Origin: Paenibacillus sp. GM2
GTDB taxonomy: Bacteria > Bacillota > Bacilli > Paenibacillales > Paenibacillaceae
DNA: 64,000 nt
Assembly (NCBI RefSeq): GCF_900069005.2
Contig: NZ_LN831279.1
Location: 2,388,930 to 2,452,929 of the forward strand
Reading direction: 5' to 3'
Shown one piece after another: positions 43,214-51,582 of the stretch; the first letter of the stretch is position 1; every line of letters begins with the position of its first letter. Position numbers and translations under genes: made by a program. The notes beneath the pieces were generated by a model that was not told the origin of the DNA, searched no databases, and saw only the letters and a program-made list of their open reading frames with translations.

Positions 43214-43319
43214 CTGAACAACCTCCTTAGTTATGATAAAATCACACTTATTGTTCGCCCTTTAAAACAAACTCATGCGACATAAATACAGGAAAGCATT
43301 GTATAACAGGCTGATTCCC

Positions 43320-44603
43320 TTAATTCTGCGGTAGCAGTTCAGTGCGCCCGCCCAAATATTTGCGCAGGGCAGGCGGAACAGAAATCGAACCATCCTTCCG
43401 CTGATGGTTCTCCAGCAGCGGGATTAATATTCTCGGCGAAGCGACCGCTGTGTTGTTCAACGTATAGCAATATTGCAGCTTCCCTTGCTCATCCCGGCAG
43501 CGAATATTCGACCTTCTCGCCTGGAAGCTATGCAGATCCGATGCCGAGTGCGTCTCGCCATAATTGTTTCGGCTTGGCATCCAGGTCTCAAGGTCGTACT
43601 GCTTGTAGGTTTTCTGCGACATATCGCCAGCGCATACTGCCATCACCCGATAGGGAAGCTCCAAGGCCTGCAGAAGCTGCTCCGAATGCGCGGTAATCTC
43701 TTGCAGCAATTGTTCCGACAAGGCAGGATCAGGCTTACAGATAACAACCATCTCCACTTTGGCAAATTGATGAACCCGGTATAATCCGCGGACATCCCTT
43801 CCCGCTGACCCGACCTCACTGCGAAAACAATTCGAAATACCGGCTAGCTTAATTGGCTTCTCCACATCCACGATTTCTCCCCCATAATAGGAGACAAGCG
43901 GCACCTCGGACGTACCCACCATCCATAGCGATTCGTCCCGTACAGCATAAGCCTGATCTTGGCCGGTTGGAAAAAAGCCGGTGTTCATCATATTTTCTTC
44001 GCGAACCATCATTGGAACGTCAAACGGAATAAAGTCATGTTCCAGAAGCAAATCCAGTGCGAGCTGCTGAACGGCGCGATGGAGAAGCAGTCCCATCCCC
44101 TTCAAATAATAGCTGCGGCTCCCACCAACCTTAACCCCGCGCGGGATGTCAATCATATCGTGACGGATGCCCAAATCGACGTGATCAAGCGGATCGAACG
44201 ACCATGATGGCTGCGCTCCCCATCTTCGAACCTCGACATTGTCCGCATCCGAACTTCCTTCCGGCGTATCGGGAGAAGGGACATTCGGAATAAGCATCAT
44301 AAGGCGTTCAAGCTCACTATTCACTTGATCCAGCTTCTGCGACAGGCTCGCAATCCGCTCGTTAAGCTGCTTGAGCTCGCCTTTGCTTCGCTCGGCTTCA
44401 TCAGCCTTTCCTGCTTGCAATAGCTCAGCCACCTGAGCGGAACCTTCATTTCTCTTCTTTCGCATCCCTTCAACTTCCCGCAGCAGCTCCTTTCTCCGAT
44501 CGTTCTTCCGCAAGCATTCTTCTACAGATACCTCGATCCCTTTCTTGTTCGCAGCCGCCTGCACTTCGGCGGCGTGGTCTCGAATCCAGTGAATATCCAG
44601 CAT
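43320..44603 (-). CDS. serS: Seryl-tRNA synthetase
   Basis: A 427-residue class II synthetase. The N-terminal coiled-coil arm spans about residues 25-105 (RKNDRRKELLREVEGMRKKR), and the catalytic core carries motif 2 (FRSEVGSAGRDVRGLYRVHQF) and motif 3 (LNNTAVASPRILIPLLENHQ). ATG 44601-44603 follows AAAGGAG. A T-box leader directly upstream senses uncharged tRNA(Ser). Confidence 0.97.
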   Translation of the reverse strand: MLDIHWIRDHAAEVQAAANKKGIEVSVEECLRKNDRRKELLREVEGMRKKRNEGSAQVAELLQAGKADEAERSKGELKQLNERIASLSQKLDQVNSELERLMMLIPNVPSPDTPEGSSDADNVEVRRWGAQPSWSFDPLDHVDLGIRHDMIDIPRGVKVGGSRSYYLKGMGLLLHRAVQQLALDLLLEHDFIPFDVPMMVREENMMNTGFFPTGQDQAYAVRDESLWMVGTSEVPLVSYYGGEIVDVEKPIKLAGISNCFRSEVGSAGRDVRGLYRVHQFAKVEMVVICKPDPALSEQLLQEITAHSEQLLQALELPYRVMAVCAGDMSQKTYKQYDLETWMPSRNNYGETHSASDLHSFQARRSNIRCRDEQGKLQYCYTLNNTAVASPRILIPLLENHQRKDGSISVPPALRKYLGGRTELLPQN

Positions 44604-44640
44604 TTCTAACCGCTCCTTTTGGCTTTGATAAAAATACAAA

Positions 44641-44673
44641 GAGCGCCCTCATCCCTTGGGACGAGGAGCGCTC
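44641..44673 (-). terminator. serS leader attenuator terminator
   Basis: A strong stem (GAGCGCTCCTCGTCCC/GGGATGAGGGCGCTC on the minus strand) followed by TTTGTATTTTT, directly after the T-box core and before the serS ribosome site. Confidence 0.9.
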
Positions 44674-44850
44674 TGCTCGCGGTGCCACCCAATTTACTGA
44701 AGCGCAACAATGCTGCTTCAATCACTTGGTTCCGCGATAACGGGCGGTCCGTTAAACTTAGGATAGACATCTCTATCTTGGCGAGAACGCCTCTGAGTTG
44801 GAATCTCTTCATCGGCATTTTTCCGGTTATGTTCTTGTGGTCTACATCAT
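44641..44850 (-). promoter_or_regulatory. T-box leader of serS
   Basis: The conserved T-box core GGGTGGCACCGCG (about 44692-44680 on the minus strand) is present, with a stem III-like hairpin (AACGG/CCGTT) and a GATAGA/TCTATC hairpin upstream, and the attenuator terminator downstream. The leader is about 210 bases. The specifier codon could not be placed with confidence. It would antiterminate when tRNA(Ser) is uncharged. Confidence 0.85.
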
Positions 44851-44861
44851 ATATGCAGCTT

Positions 44862-44987
44862 GCTCAAAAAGTCAAGCCAATACGCCTTGTAAAAAAAGGT
44901 TCATCAAGTAAATTGGCCTTTGGATCACGGCCGCTCATGCTTGCATGACTTTAATTGGCATCCTTATCGATAGCGGGCTTTTTGAGC
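44862..44987. repeat. Interspersed inverted repeat (copy d, ~126 bp)
   Basis: Left end GCTCAAAAAGTC and right end GGCTTTTTGAGC are inverted copies (11 of 12). On the minus strand the left end reads CTTGACTTTTTGAGC, and TTGACT there is a plausible -35 for the serS T-box transcript (TATGAT 18 bases on). The element fills the gap between the 44993 gene and the serS leader. Confidence 0.6.
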
Positions 44988-44992
44988 TTCAT

Positions 44993-45385
44993 CTACAGAC
45001 CGTATTTTTGACCCCAGGGGGATTTGCTGATGCCCCACCATAACAAAAAGACGAGCAATCCTATAAAGATATATAATAGCGAGTTGAGGAACCACTTCTG
45101 CAGCTTCAGCCGTTGTGACGGAAACATTTGCTTGCGTGTCGGCAGGTCCTTCATATTGGTTCCATCAGCTTCGTCTTGTTCCTGGAATGCTTCATCCGGA
45201 GCTTCGTTCACAAACGGAATCTCCTCCCGGGATAAGTCCTCATGCTCTTCCTTCTGGTAGTCCGCCAAGAAATCCGGTCCTGTTCTACTGGCTCTCGCTT
45301 CTGACGAGCGACGCTGTCTGCTCTTGGTGTGTTTGGTCTCACGGCTGCGTTGATACCGTTCAACCCTGCTCAAACGCTCACTCAT
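44993..45385 (-). CDS. Unknown protein with C-terminal membrane helix
   Basis: A 130-residue protein: a basic N-terminus (Arg/Ser/Lys-rich, about 1-35), an acidic middle (about 45-75) and one membrane helix near the C-terminus (FLNSLLYIFIGLLVFLLWWG, about 99-118). This charge layout suggests a cytoplasmic tail anchored in the membrane. It overlaps the CPBP-protease gene by 4 bases and is probably co-transcribed. No family recognised. Confidence 0.65.
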   Translation of the reverse strand: MSERLSRVERYQRSRETKHTKSRQRRSSEARASRTGPDFLADYQKEEHEDLSREEIPFVNEAPDEAFQEQDEADGTNMKDLPTRKQMFPSQRLKLQKWFLNSLLYIFIGLLVFLLWWGISKSPWGQKYGL

Positions 45386-45975
45386 GTTTCCCTCCGATAT
45401 TTAATGACTAGCCCGGATACAAGGTCGATAATGAAATGGCATAAAATAGGCGCCCACAGCGTCCCTGTCAGAACATAAATATAACCCAGTCCATAGCTGC
45501 TCAAAAATACCCACCCGGTCGGAATCCAATGCTTCAAATAACGGACATGAATCACTGCAAACAGAATACTCGTCCAATAGATGCCAAGTCCATGCTGGAC
45601 AGCTCCCCGGAACAGCAACTCCTCGCAGATCGCTACTACCAGGCAGATCAGTACAATATGCCAGATAGGACGGCTTCGAAAGAGCATATTGTTAATTCCC
45701 CCATCGTCCATGCTATCCTCTCCGACAAATCTGGAAATAAGCATATCTGCACAAAACATAATACCGGCCAATCCGATACTATAGTATGCAAATTCAGGAT
45801 GTTCAGGAAATGTTAACACATTTAGGGGGTTTCGCTTCTGAAATAACAAAATGATTAGACCGATAAATAAAGTAAGTCCTTGAGTAAGATACAAATTGAT
45901 CAGCAAGATTCGCTCATTCAGTTGACCGGGATCGACCTTTTGTATCTTGATTTTGTCAAATTTGAACTTTTTCAT
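45382..45975 (-). CDS. CPBP-family intramembrane protease (Abi-like)
   Basis: A protein of about 197 residues with several membrane helices. The motif AICEELLFRGAVQHGL (Glu-Glu and Arg), TSILFAVIHVRYLKH (His) and CHFIIDLVSGL are the three conserved parts of CPBP/CAAX-type proteases. Such proteins process prenylated or secreted peptides, or have lost activity; the role here is unknown. The start MKKFKFDKIKI (45973-45975) is chosen; an ATG at 46021-46023 gives 16 more residues and is also possible. It resembles B. subtilis YpbD in type. Confidence 0.75.
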   Translation of the reverse strand: MKKFKFDKIKIQKVDPGQLNERILLINLYLTQGLTLFIGLIILLFQKRNPLNVLTFPEHPEFAYYSIGLAGIMFCADMLISRFVGEDSMDDGGINNMLFRSRPIWHIVLICLVVAICEELLFRGAVQHGLGIYWTSILFAVIHVRYLKHWIPTGWVFLSSYGLGYIYVLTGTLWAPILCHFIIDLVSGLVIKYRRET

Positions 45976-46070
45976 ATAATTTGTCAAACCCTGTCCTTTA
46001 TAATGATATTGAGATGAATACATATTTGTTCGCTCATGGACTGAAAAATATGAATTAAGGAGCGGTACTC

Positions 46071-47006
46071 ATGAATCGCAAATCGAATTCCTCCCGTGGT
46101 GAGATGCTGTTTACAATGGGCTTTCTCTTCACCTTGATCGCCGCCTTCGGGACGTTCTTTCTGGGCTTGCAGATCGGCGTCAGCAAGACGGAGGCGAAAT
46201 ACGCCAGCATCGCTAATTATGACTATGTGCTTGAATCCGATGGTTCCTATCAGCAGCAGGATTTGGTCACCTTTTATTTTACCGTCTTTCAGCCGTACCA
46301 GAATTTCAAGAACAACTACGTCTCAACCATGGACAGGTACCATCGAGGCGCTCATGGCGACGGGGATGCGATCTCCAGTCAAACGCTGAAGCAGCTGCGT
46401 AAATCTGCCCAGGATCAGTACAAGGAAGTTGCCTCGTATCAGGTGTCCAGCAACTCTCCGCTTTTGCTTGAAGCACAGGCCGACATTCTGAAGAGTCTGC
46501 GGCTCTTTGATGAGAATATCGATCGATCAGTCAAACAGACGAGCGTTATTACATTAGCCAAGCTGTCCGATCGCCCGGAGGCGAACGATGAATTTCTGGA
46601 GAGCGCAGTAAATTTCGGGCTTCAGGCTCAAAATAAATTCTATGCATCCATCTTGAAATGGAGTTCCAAATACGACAAATCCATTCCAGACTCATTCAAC
46701 TTCAATACAAACGCTACGATCAAGGAATGGAAGACATACTCCTTCGCCATAAAAAATAAAGCTGTCGCTGATATTATGCTTAAGGACAAAATGTATGTGA
46801 ACTATCTGCCTCAAGATATGACGGCTAAGATTGATCAAATGATTACTAGCGGAAAAGCATCATCGCTCAATCTTAATTCTGTGCAGTCCGTTGTGAAAAT
46901 TCTCACAGAAACAGAAGCTATTCAAGAAAATGAATTTCTAAAATGGAAACCTGCTTTTTATAAATCCGAGTCGCTTCCTGAACTGCCTTTTTTCTTCGAG
47001 GACTGA
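46071..47006 (+). CDS. Unknown membrane-anchored protein (311 aa)
   Basis: A 311-residue protein with one N-terminal membrane helix (about 13-32, FTMGFLFTLIAAFGTFFLGL) and an exposed helical domain rich in Lys, Gln and Ser (QTLKQLRKSAQDQYKEVASY; SAVNFGLQAQNKFYASILKW). No Cys, no catalytic motif seen. AAGGAGCGG precedes the ATG. It is divergent from the CPBP gene and upstream of the serA leader. I do not assign a function. Confidence 0.7.
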   Translation: MNRKSNSSRGEMLFTMGFLFTLIAAFGTFFLGLQIGVSKTEAKYASIANYDYVLESDGSYQQQDLVTFYFTVFQPYQNFKNNYVSTMDRYHRGAHGDGDAISSQTLKQLRKSAQDQYKEVASYQVSSNSPLLLEAQADILKSLRLFDENIDRSVKQTSVITLAKLSDRPEANDEFLESAVNFGLQAQNKFYASILKWSSKYDKSIPDSFNFNTNATIKEWKTYSFAIKNKAVADIMLKDKMYVNYLPQDMTAKIDQMITSGKASSLNLNSVQSVVKILTETEAIQENEFLKWKPAFYKSESLPELPFFFED

Positions 47007-47115
47007 AGGTTTCAGACAGAAAAACAGAGTTTTTTCGACATTAACAAAATCATAACTAAAAAAACGGGCAGATTCAAGAGCGCCCCGGCCCCGGGCTATT
47101 GTACCATTCACAGTA

Positions 47116-47144
47116 TTGACACCTTTCTTAGACCATGGTACATT
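47116..47144 (+). promoter_or_regulatory. SigmaA-type promoter of the serA leader
   Basis: A perfect TTGACA (47116-47121), a 17-base spacer, and TACATT (47139-47144). Transcription would start near 47151, at the head of the T-box leader. Confidence 0.75.
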
Positions 47145-47150
47145 ATGAAA

Positions 47151-47424
47151 AATCATACTCGTGAAAAACAATGAAGGAACATGGCTGCTATGAAACTCCC
47201 AGAGAGCCGGTGGTGCTGCGAACCGGTAGTGTACATAACAGCTTAAGCGATCCTGAGTCACTGCGTTGAAGCTCAAGTAGGCGCAGTCGGAGAACTCCGT
47301 TATCAGTTTTGTCTTAACGACAAATGAGGCTGCTTCTGCGAAGAGGCAGTGAATTAGGGTGGTACCACGAACAACTCTCGTCCCTTACTACGGTAGTAGT
47401 ATGCGGATTGAGAGTTTTTTTGTT
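47151..47424 (+). promoter_or_regulatory. T-box leader of serA
   Basis: Stem I shows AGAGAGCCGGTGG and GCTGCGAACCGG (about 47201-47226), typical of the distal T-box arm. GCTGCTATG (about 47184-47192) pairs with CATAACAGC (about 47234-47242) below it. The T-box core ATTAGGGTGGTACCACG spans 47351-47367. A serine codon AGC (47246-47248) or TCC (47251-47253) follows stem I and could be the specifier; I cannot choose. About 180 bases follow before serA, in which I see only a short hairpin near the start (GAAC/GTTC around 47550). Confidence 0.88.
47370..47424 (+). terminator. serA leader attenuator terminator
   Basis: A stem from AACTCTC (about 47371) to GAGAGTT (about 47408-47414), with inner pairs ACTAC/GTAGT, followed by seven T. 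It directly follows the T-box core. Confidence 0.88.
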
Positions 47425-47609
47425 GCCTGGATACACGCTAAGCTGCTTCATAACACGTTGTGTCTTTGTCGCAGTATAACGGGAAATCGCTGAAGTGATA
47501 GAGCAATGACAATCCGGCAAGGCGATTGAACGAGCACATTTATAGAGGTTGAACTACCAGTTCAGCTTATATATACAAAAAAAGACCATATTTAGGAGGC
47601 AAAGAAATC

Positions 47610-49199
47610 ATGTTTAAAGTTCTTGTATCGGATCCGATCAGTGATCTGGGGATTCAACAGCTCGTGGAAGCCAGTGACGTCGTAATAGACAAAAAGACAG
47701 GACTTAGCGAAGATGAACTGGTTCAAATCATTCCTGAATACGACGCATTGCTTGTCCGCAGCCAGACCAAGGTGACTGACAAAATTATGGAAGCCGGTAA
47801 AAATCTCAAGGTGATCGGCCGCGCCGGCGTGGGCGTTGATAACATCAACCTCGAAGCGGCAACGCAACGCGGAATTATCGTTATCAATGCGCCGGATGGC
47901 AACACGATTACAACCTGCGAGCATGCCTTCGCAATGATGATGGCCCTTGCCCGCCATATTCCGCAGGCTTATGCCAAGACCATCTCCGGAACCTGGGATC
48001 GTAAATTCCTTGGCGTAGAGCTTCGCAATAAGAAGCTTGGCGTGCTCGGTATGGGCCGAATTGGTTCGGAAGTTGCCAAGCGGGCCAAAGCATTCGGCAT
48101 GGATATTCTCGGTTATGATCCGTTCCTGACCGAAGACCGTGCAGAGAAGCTCGGAATCAAGCTGTCCAGCGTCGAGGATATCGTCCGTAATGCGGACTTT
48201 ATTACGGTCCATACTCCTTTGACTCCGGAGACCAAGCATATGATCTCGCGCCCTCAATTCGAGATCATGAAGAAGGGCATGCGCATCATCAACTGTGCCC
48301 GCGGCGGAGTTATTGATGAAATGGCCCTCGTGGAAGCAATCGATCAAGGTATTGTAGCTGGAGCTGCCTTTGACGTATTTGAGAAGGAACCGCCGGAAGC
48401 GGATCATCCTTTCCTGAACAACCCTAAGATTATCGTTACTCCGCATCTGGGTGCTTCCACCGTCGAAGCCCAGGAGAATGTAGCCATCGACGTATCGGAG
48501 CAAGTGCTGCATATCCTTCGCAACGAGCCGTTCAAGAATGCCGTGAACATGCCGCCGGTTGCACCAAGTGTAATGAATAAGCTTACGCCTTATTTCGAGC
48601 TTGGCGAGAAGATTGGCAAGCTTGCCGCTCAACTGAATCAACAGGCGGTGCAAGAAATTCACGTGGATTATGCCGGAGATCTGGCCGAGGTGGATACTCA
48701 GCCATTAACCCGCTATATTATCAAAGGCGTGCTGTCCCGCCACTTCGGGGACGATGTCAACATCGTTAACTCGATCCATCTGGCCAAGGTGCGCGATGTG
48801 AAAGTGGCAGTCACCCAAGCCTCGGCAACGAAAGGCTTCACGAATTTGATCAGCGTAACGCTGAAAGCGCCGGATGGCACAGAACATTCCATCGCTGGAA
48901 CACTGCTGAACGGCTATGGCGCAAGAATCGTCCAAATCGACAAGTATCCGGTGGATATCGCTCCAGAAGGCCATCTGATCTTCGTATCCCACAATGATAT
49001 TCCAGGCATGGTCGGTCATGTAGGAACTCTGCTTGGCAGCAATGAAGTCAATATCGCTTCGATGCAGGTTGGACGCAAGATCGTAGGCGGTGCCGCGATC
49101 ATGGTTCTTACCGTGGACAAGGCCGCTCCTGCTGGGGTCATTAGCAAGCTGACTCAATTGCCGGAGATCAATAAGGCGCAGCAAATCGCATTTATCTAA
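47610..49199 (+). CDS. serA: D-3-phosphoglycerate dehydrogenase
   Basis: A 529-residue NAD-dependent enzyme, first step of serine synthesis. The Rossmann motif GVLGMGRIGSEVAKRAKAFGM (about 145-166), HTPLTPETKHM, NCARGGVIDE (catalytic Arg about 233) and VTPHLGASTVEAQ (His about 281) are intact. A C-terminal intervening domain and ACT domain (from about 450, ISHNDIPGMVGHVGTLL-type) make it the long Firmicutes form. AGGAGG precedes the ATG. It is controlled by the T-box upstream, unlike most serA genes, and ends before a terminator. Confidence 0.97.
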   Translation: MFKVLVSDPISDLGIQQLVEASDVVIDKKTGLSEDELVQIIPEYDALLVRSQTKVTDKIMEAGKNLKVIGRAGVGVDNINLEAATQRGIIVINAPDGNTITTCEHAFAMMMALARHIPQAYAKTISGTWDRKFLGVELRNKKLGVLGMGRIGSEVAKRAKAFGMDILGYDPFLTEDRAEKLGIKLSSVEDIVRNADFITVHTPLTPETKHMISRPQFEIMKKGMRIINCARGGVIDEMALVEAIDQGIVAGAAFDVFEKEPPEADHPFLNNPKIIVTPHLGASTVEAQENVAIDVSEQVLHILRNEPFKNAVNMPPVAPSVMNKLTPYFELGEKIGKLAAQLNQQAVQEIHVDYAGDLAEVDTQPLTRYIIKGVLSRHFGDDVNIVNSIHLAKVRDVKVAVTQASATKGFTNLISVTLKAPDGTEHSIAGTLLNGYGARIVQIDKYPVDIAPEGHLIFVSHNDIPGMVGHVGTLLGSNEVNIASMQVGRKIVGGAAIMVLTVDKAAPAGVISKLTQLPEINKAQQIAFI

Positions 49200-49213
49200 A
49201 TTATTCAAATAAG

Positions 49214-49262
49214 AGCTGTCTCCCCGTCGTTATTCACGGTTTAGGGGGACAGCTTTCTTTTA
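49214..49262 (+). terminator. Intrinsic terminator of serA
   Basis: Stem AGCTGTC.CCCC/GGGG.ACAGCT with a loop of about 17 bases, followed by TTTCTTTTATT on the plus strand. Confidence 0.8.
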
Positions 49263-49321
49263 TTCGGAATTCAAAGAACATGTTCCACGTTGAACAAGAT
49301 TTCTCTTGTTCGTTCAACAAA

Positions 49322-49352
49322 AAAACCATCCTTTCTGCAAACAGGATGGTCC
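49322..49352 (-). terminator. Intrinsic terminator of resE
   Basis: Stem ACCATCCT/AGGATGGT with a 9-base loop followed by seven T on the minus strand, just after the resE stop. Confidence 0.88.
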
Positions 49353-49362
49353 TACATTCAAA

Positions 49363-50802
49363 TTATTGATGCCTTTCGACAGGCAATATCATATGGAATA
49401 TCGTCCCTTTGCCCAGCTCGCTCTCCGCCTGAATCGTACCTTGATGCGAATCCACGATGTTCTTCACAATAGACAATCCCAGTCCGGTTCCTACCGTTTC
49501 TCCCCGAACACGGGCCTTATCCGCCTTGTAGAACCTCTCGAAGATGAAAGCAAGGTCATCGGAAGGAATCCCTGCTCCGCTGTCCTTAATCGAGGCATGC
49601 AGCTCCTTGCCGAGCTTGCTCTCGCGGATATGGGCGCTGATTCCGATCTCTCCCCCATCCGGCGTATGCCTAAAGGCATTATCAAGCAAGTTCGTGAGTA
49701 CCTGTTCCAGCCGGTCCTCATTGGCCTCTTCCAGATACATCGGCGAATCATCAACTTCCAGCTGAAGCGTGATATCATGCTCCTTGGCCCGCACCAGGAA
49801 TTTGCGGTGCATCCGCTCCGCCAGCTCACGAAAGTCCATTTGTGCCATCGGCATATCAATATAACCTGCCTCCATCCGGGCCAAATCAAGCAAATCGCGG
49901 ACGAGGCGGGTCATGCGAAGGGATTCATCATGAATGACTTGCACAAGCTCGGCTTGTTCCTCAGGCGTTGCCGCCATGCCGTCAAGCAGGGCTTCGCTAT
50001 ATCCTTGCATCATCGAGAGCGGTGTGCGAATCTCATGGGAGACGTTGGCGACGAAGTCGCTGCGCATTTTCTCCAGCTTGACCTGCTCCGTTACATCCCG
50101 CACGACAGCTACCGCACCACGAATCTCCCCATCTGAGGCGAGCGGGGTCATATGTACCGACCATACGCCTTTCTTCACATGAATATTCATGCTCTGGTCG
50201 CCTTCCTGATCAAGTACACGATGGAACATAGGAATGAGCGGCTTCGGAATTCCGCTCCAATAATCATCCTCTGTCATTTCCTCCATCTCGGAGACCGAGT
50301 CCGGAAGATCGCCCCAGAGCTCAAGCACTTTCTCCCCCGGAGGATTCGTCAATATTATTGCGCCACTGCGGTCCAGTGTAATAACTGCATCATACATACT
50401 TCTAAGAACGCTGGACAAATGCTCCTTCTCATGCTTCAAGCTTCGGATAGTATTCTCCAGCTCTTCAGCCATATGATTGAAGGTAATCGATAAAGTTCCG
50501 ATCTCATCGCTTGTGCGAAGCGACAGCCGAGTATCATACTTCCCCTTGCGAATCGAGTCTGCCGCGCGAATCAGCTGCTGCATCGGCTGCGTAATCTTGG
50601 TGAACAAGAACAACGCAAAGAAGGTGGTAAGTGAGAACCCAATCACACACACAATCACAAACATCTTCTTAATTGCCGCTGAATTCGTAAAGTTCGTATC
50701 GATATACGGCAGCAGGAATAATCCCAATATCAGCAGTACGCAAGCAACCAGGCCAATAATCGTCATCCACAGCTTGCCGACCAGCGATCTCCAGAAGCTC
50801 AC
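49363..50802 (-). CDS. resE: Sensor histidine kinase ResE
   Basis: A 479-residue membrane kinase. Two N-terminal membrane helices (about 11-30 and 46-67) flank a very short outer loop; a HAMP-type linker and a PAS-like domain follow (about 130-240). HisKA shows VANVSHEIRTPLSM (His about 252), then HATPase with NLLDNAFRHTP, DSGAGIPSDD and GTGLGLSIVK. The extracellular loop is too short for a classical sensor domain. It pairs with ResD and controls respiration genes in B. subtilis under low oxygen; the stimulus here is inferred. It starts at the last base of resD. Confidence 0.93.
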   Translation of the reverse strand: MSFWRSLVGKLWMTIIGLVACVLLILGLFLLPYIDTNFTNSAAIKKMFVIVCVIGFSLTTFFALFLFTKITQPMQQLIRAADSIRKGKYDTRLSLRTSDEIGTLSITFNHMAEELENTIRSLKHEKEHLSSVLRSMYDAVITLDRSGAIILTNPPGEKVLELWGDLPDSVSEMEEMTEDDYWSGIPKPLIPMFHRVLDQEGDQSMNIHVKKGVWSVHMTPLASDGEIRGAVAVVRDVTEQVKLEKMRSDFVANVSHEIRTPLSMMQGYSEALLDGMAATPEEQAELVQVIHDESLRMTRLVRDLLDLARMEAGYIDMPMAQMDFRELAERMHRKFLVRAKEHDITLQLEVDDSPMYLEEANEDRLEQVLTNLLDNAFRHTPDGGEIGISAHIRESKLGKELHASIKDSGAGIPSDDLAFIFERFYKADKARVRGETVGTGLGLSIVKNIVDSHQGTIQAESELGKGTIFHMILPVERHQ

Positions 50803-51519
50803 TTACTTAGCAACCTCCAGTTTGTAACCAACACCCCATACTGTAGTGATCATGGCCGCTGATTCCGGAGATACTTTATTCAATTTTTCGCGCAGGCGTT
50901 TTACATGCGTATCTACTGTTCGAAGATCGCCGAAAAATTCATAATTCCAAACATCCTTCAGCAATTCCTCTCGTGAGAATACTTTATCCGGCGATACCGC
51001 CAAATAGTGCAGCAATTCATATTCCTTAGGAGTCAGGCTGACTTCCTGCCCATTGGCTGTAACACGGTGAGCGTCATGTTCAATAATAAGATGAGGGAAC
51101 ACGATGTTGTTGCTGGTTCCGCTTTCCTTGGTCAAGTAAGCAGTCGCAGAAGCGCGGCGCATAATCGCCTTGACACGATAAATGACTTCACGCGGGCTAA
51201 AAGGCTTAACGACATAATCGTCTGCACCGACCTCAAAGCCTTGAACCCGGTTCATCTCCTCACCCTTAGCCGTCAGCATCAGCACCGGCGTCGCTTTTAC
51301 TTGTCTCAATCGATTGCACACTTCAATGCCATCGATTCCCGGCAGCATCACATCAAGCAGAATTAAGCCATAATCGTTGGACGTCGCTTTTTTCAGGGCG
51401 ATTTCTCCATCCTCAGCTTCATCGATTTCGTATCCTTCTTTTTCCAAATACATTTTTAGCAATCGACGAATACGCTCCTCATCATCAACCACCAAAATGC
51501 GATTCTCTTGATCTGACAT
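50803..51519 (-). CDS. resD: Response regulator ResD
   Basis: A 238-residue OmpR-type regulator. The receiver domain has VVDDEERIRRLL (Asp pocket) and phosphoacceptor Asp in LILLDVMLPGIDG (about 56); the winged helix has VSLTPKEYELLHYLAVSPD and VDTHVKRLREKL. The ATG at 51517-51519 follows AAGGGG; a longer frame to 51549 is not needed. Follows resC and precedes resE, as in B. subtilis. Confidence 0.95.
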   Translation of the reverse strand: MSDQENRILVVDDEERIRRLLKMYLEKEGYEIDEAEDGEIALKKATSNDYGLILLDVMLPGIDGIEVCNRLRQVKATPVLMLTAKGEEMNRVQGFEVGADDYVVKPFSPREVIYRVKAIMRRASATAYLTKESGTSNNIVFPHLIIEHDAHRVTANGQEVSLTPKEYELLHYLAVSPDKVFSREELLKDVWNYEFFGDLRTVDTHVKRLREKLNKVSPESAAMITTVWGVGYKLEVAK

Positions 51520-51582
51520 CAACAACAACCCCTTCATCATCTTACCCATTCACCAGAGCGAATTATAGGATTAATAATATTG

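Noticed and set aside
47592-48662. 356-codon minus-strand frame opposite serA
   Set aside because: Antisense shadow of serA; serA has clear domains and a T-box leader.
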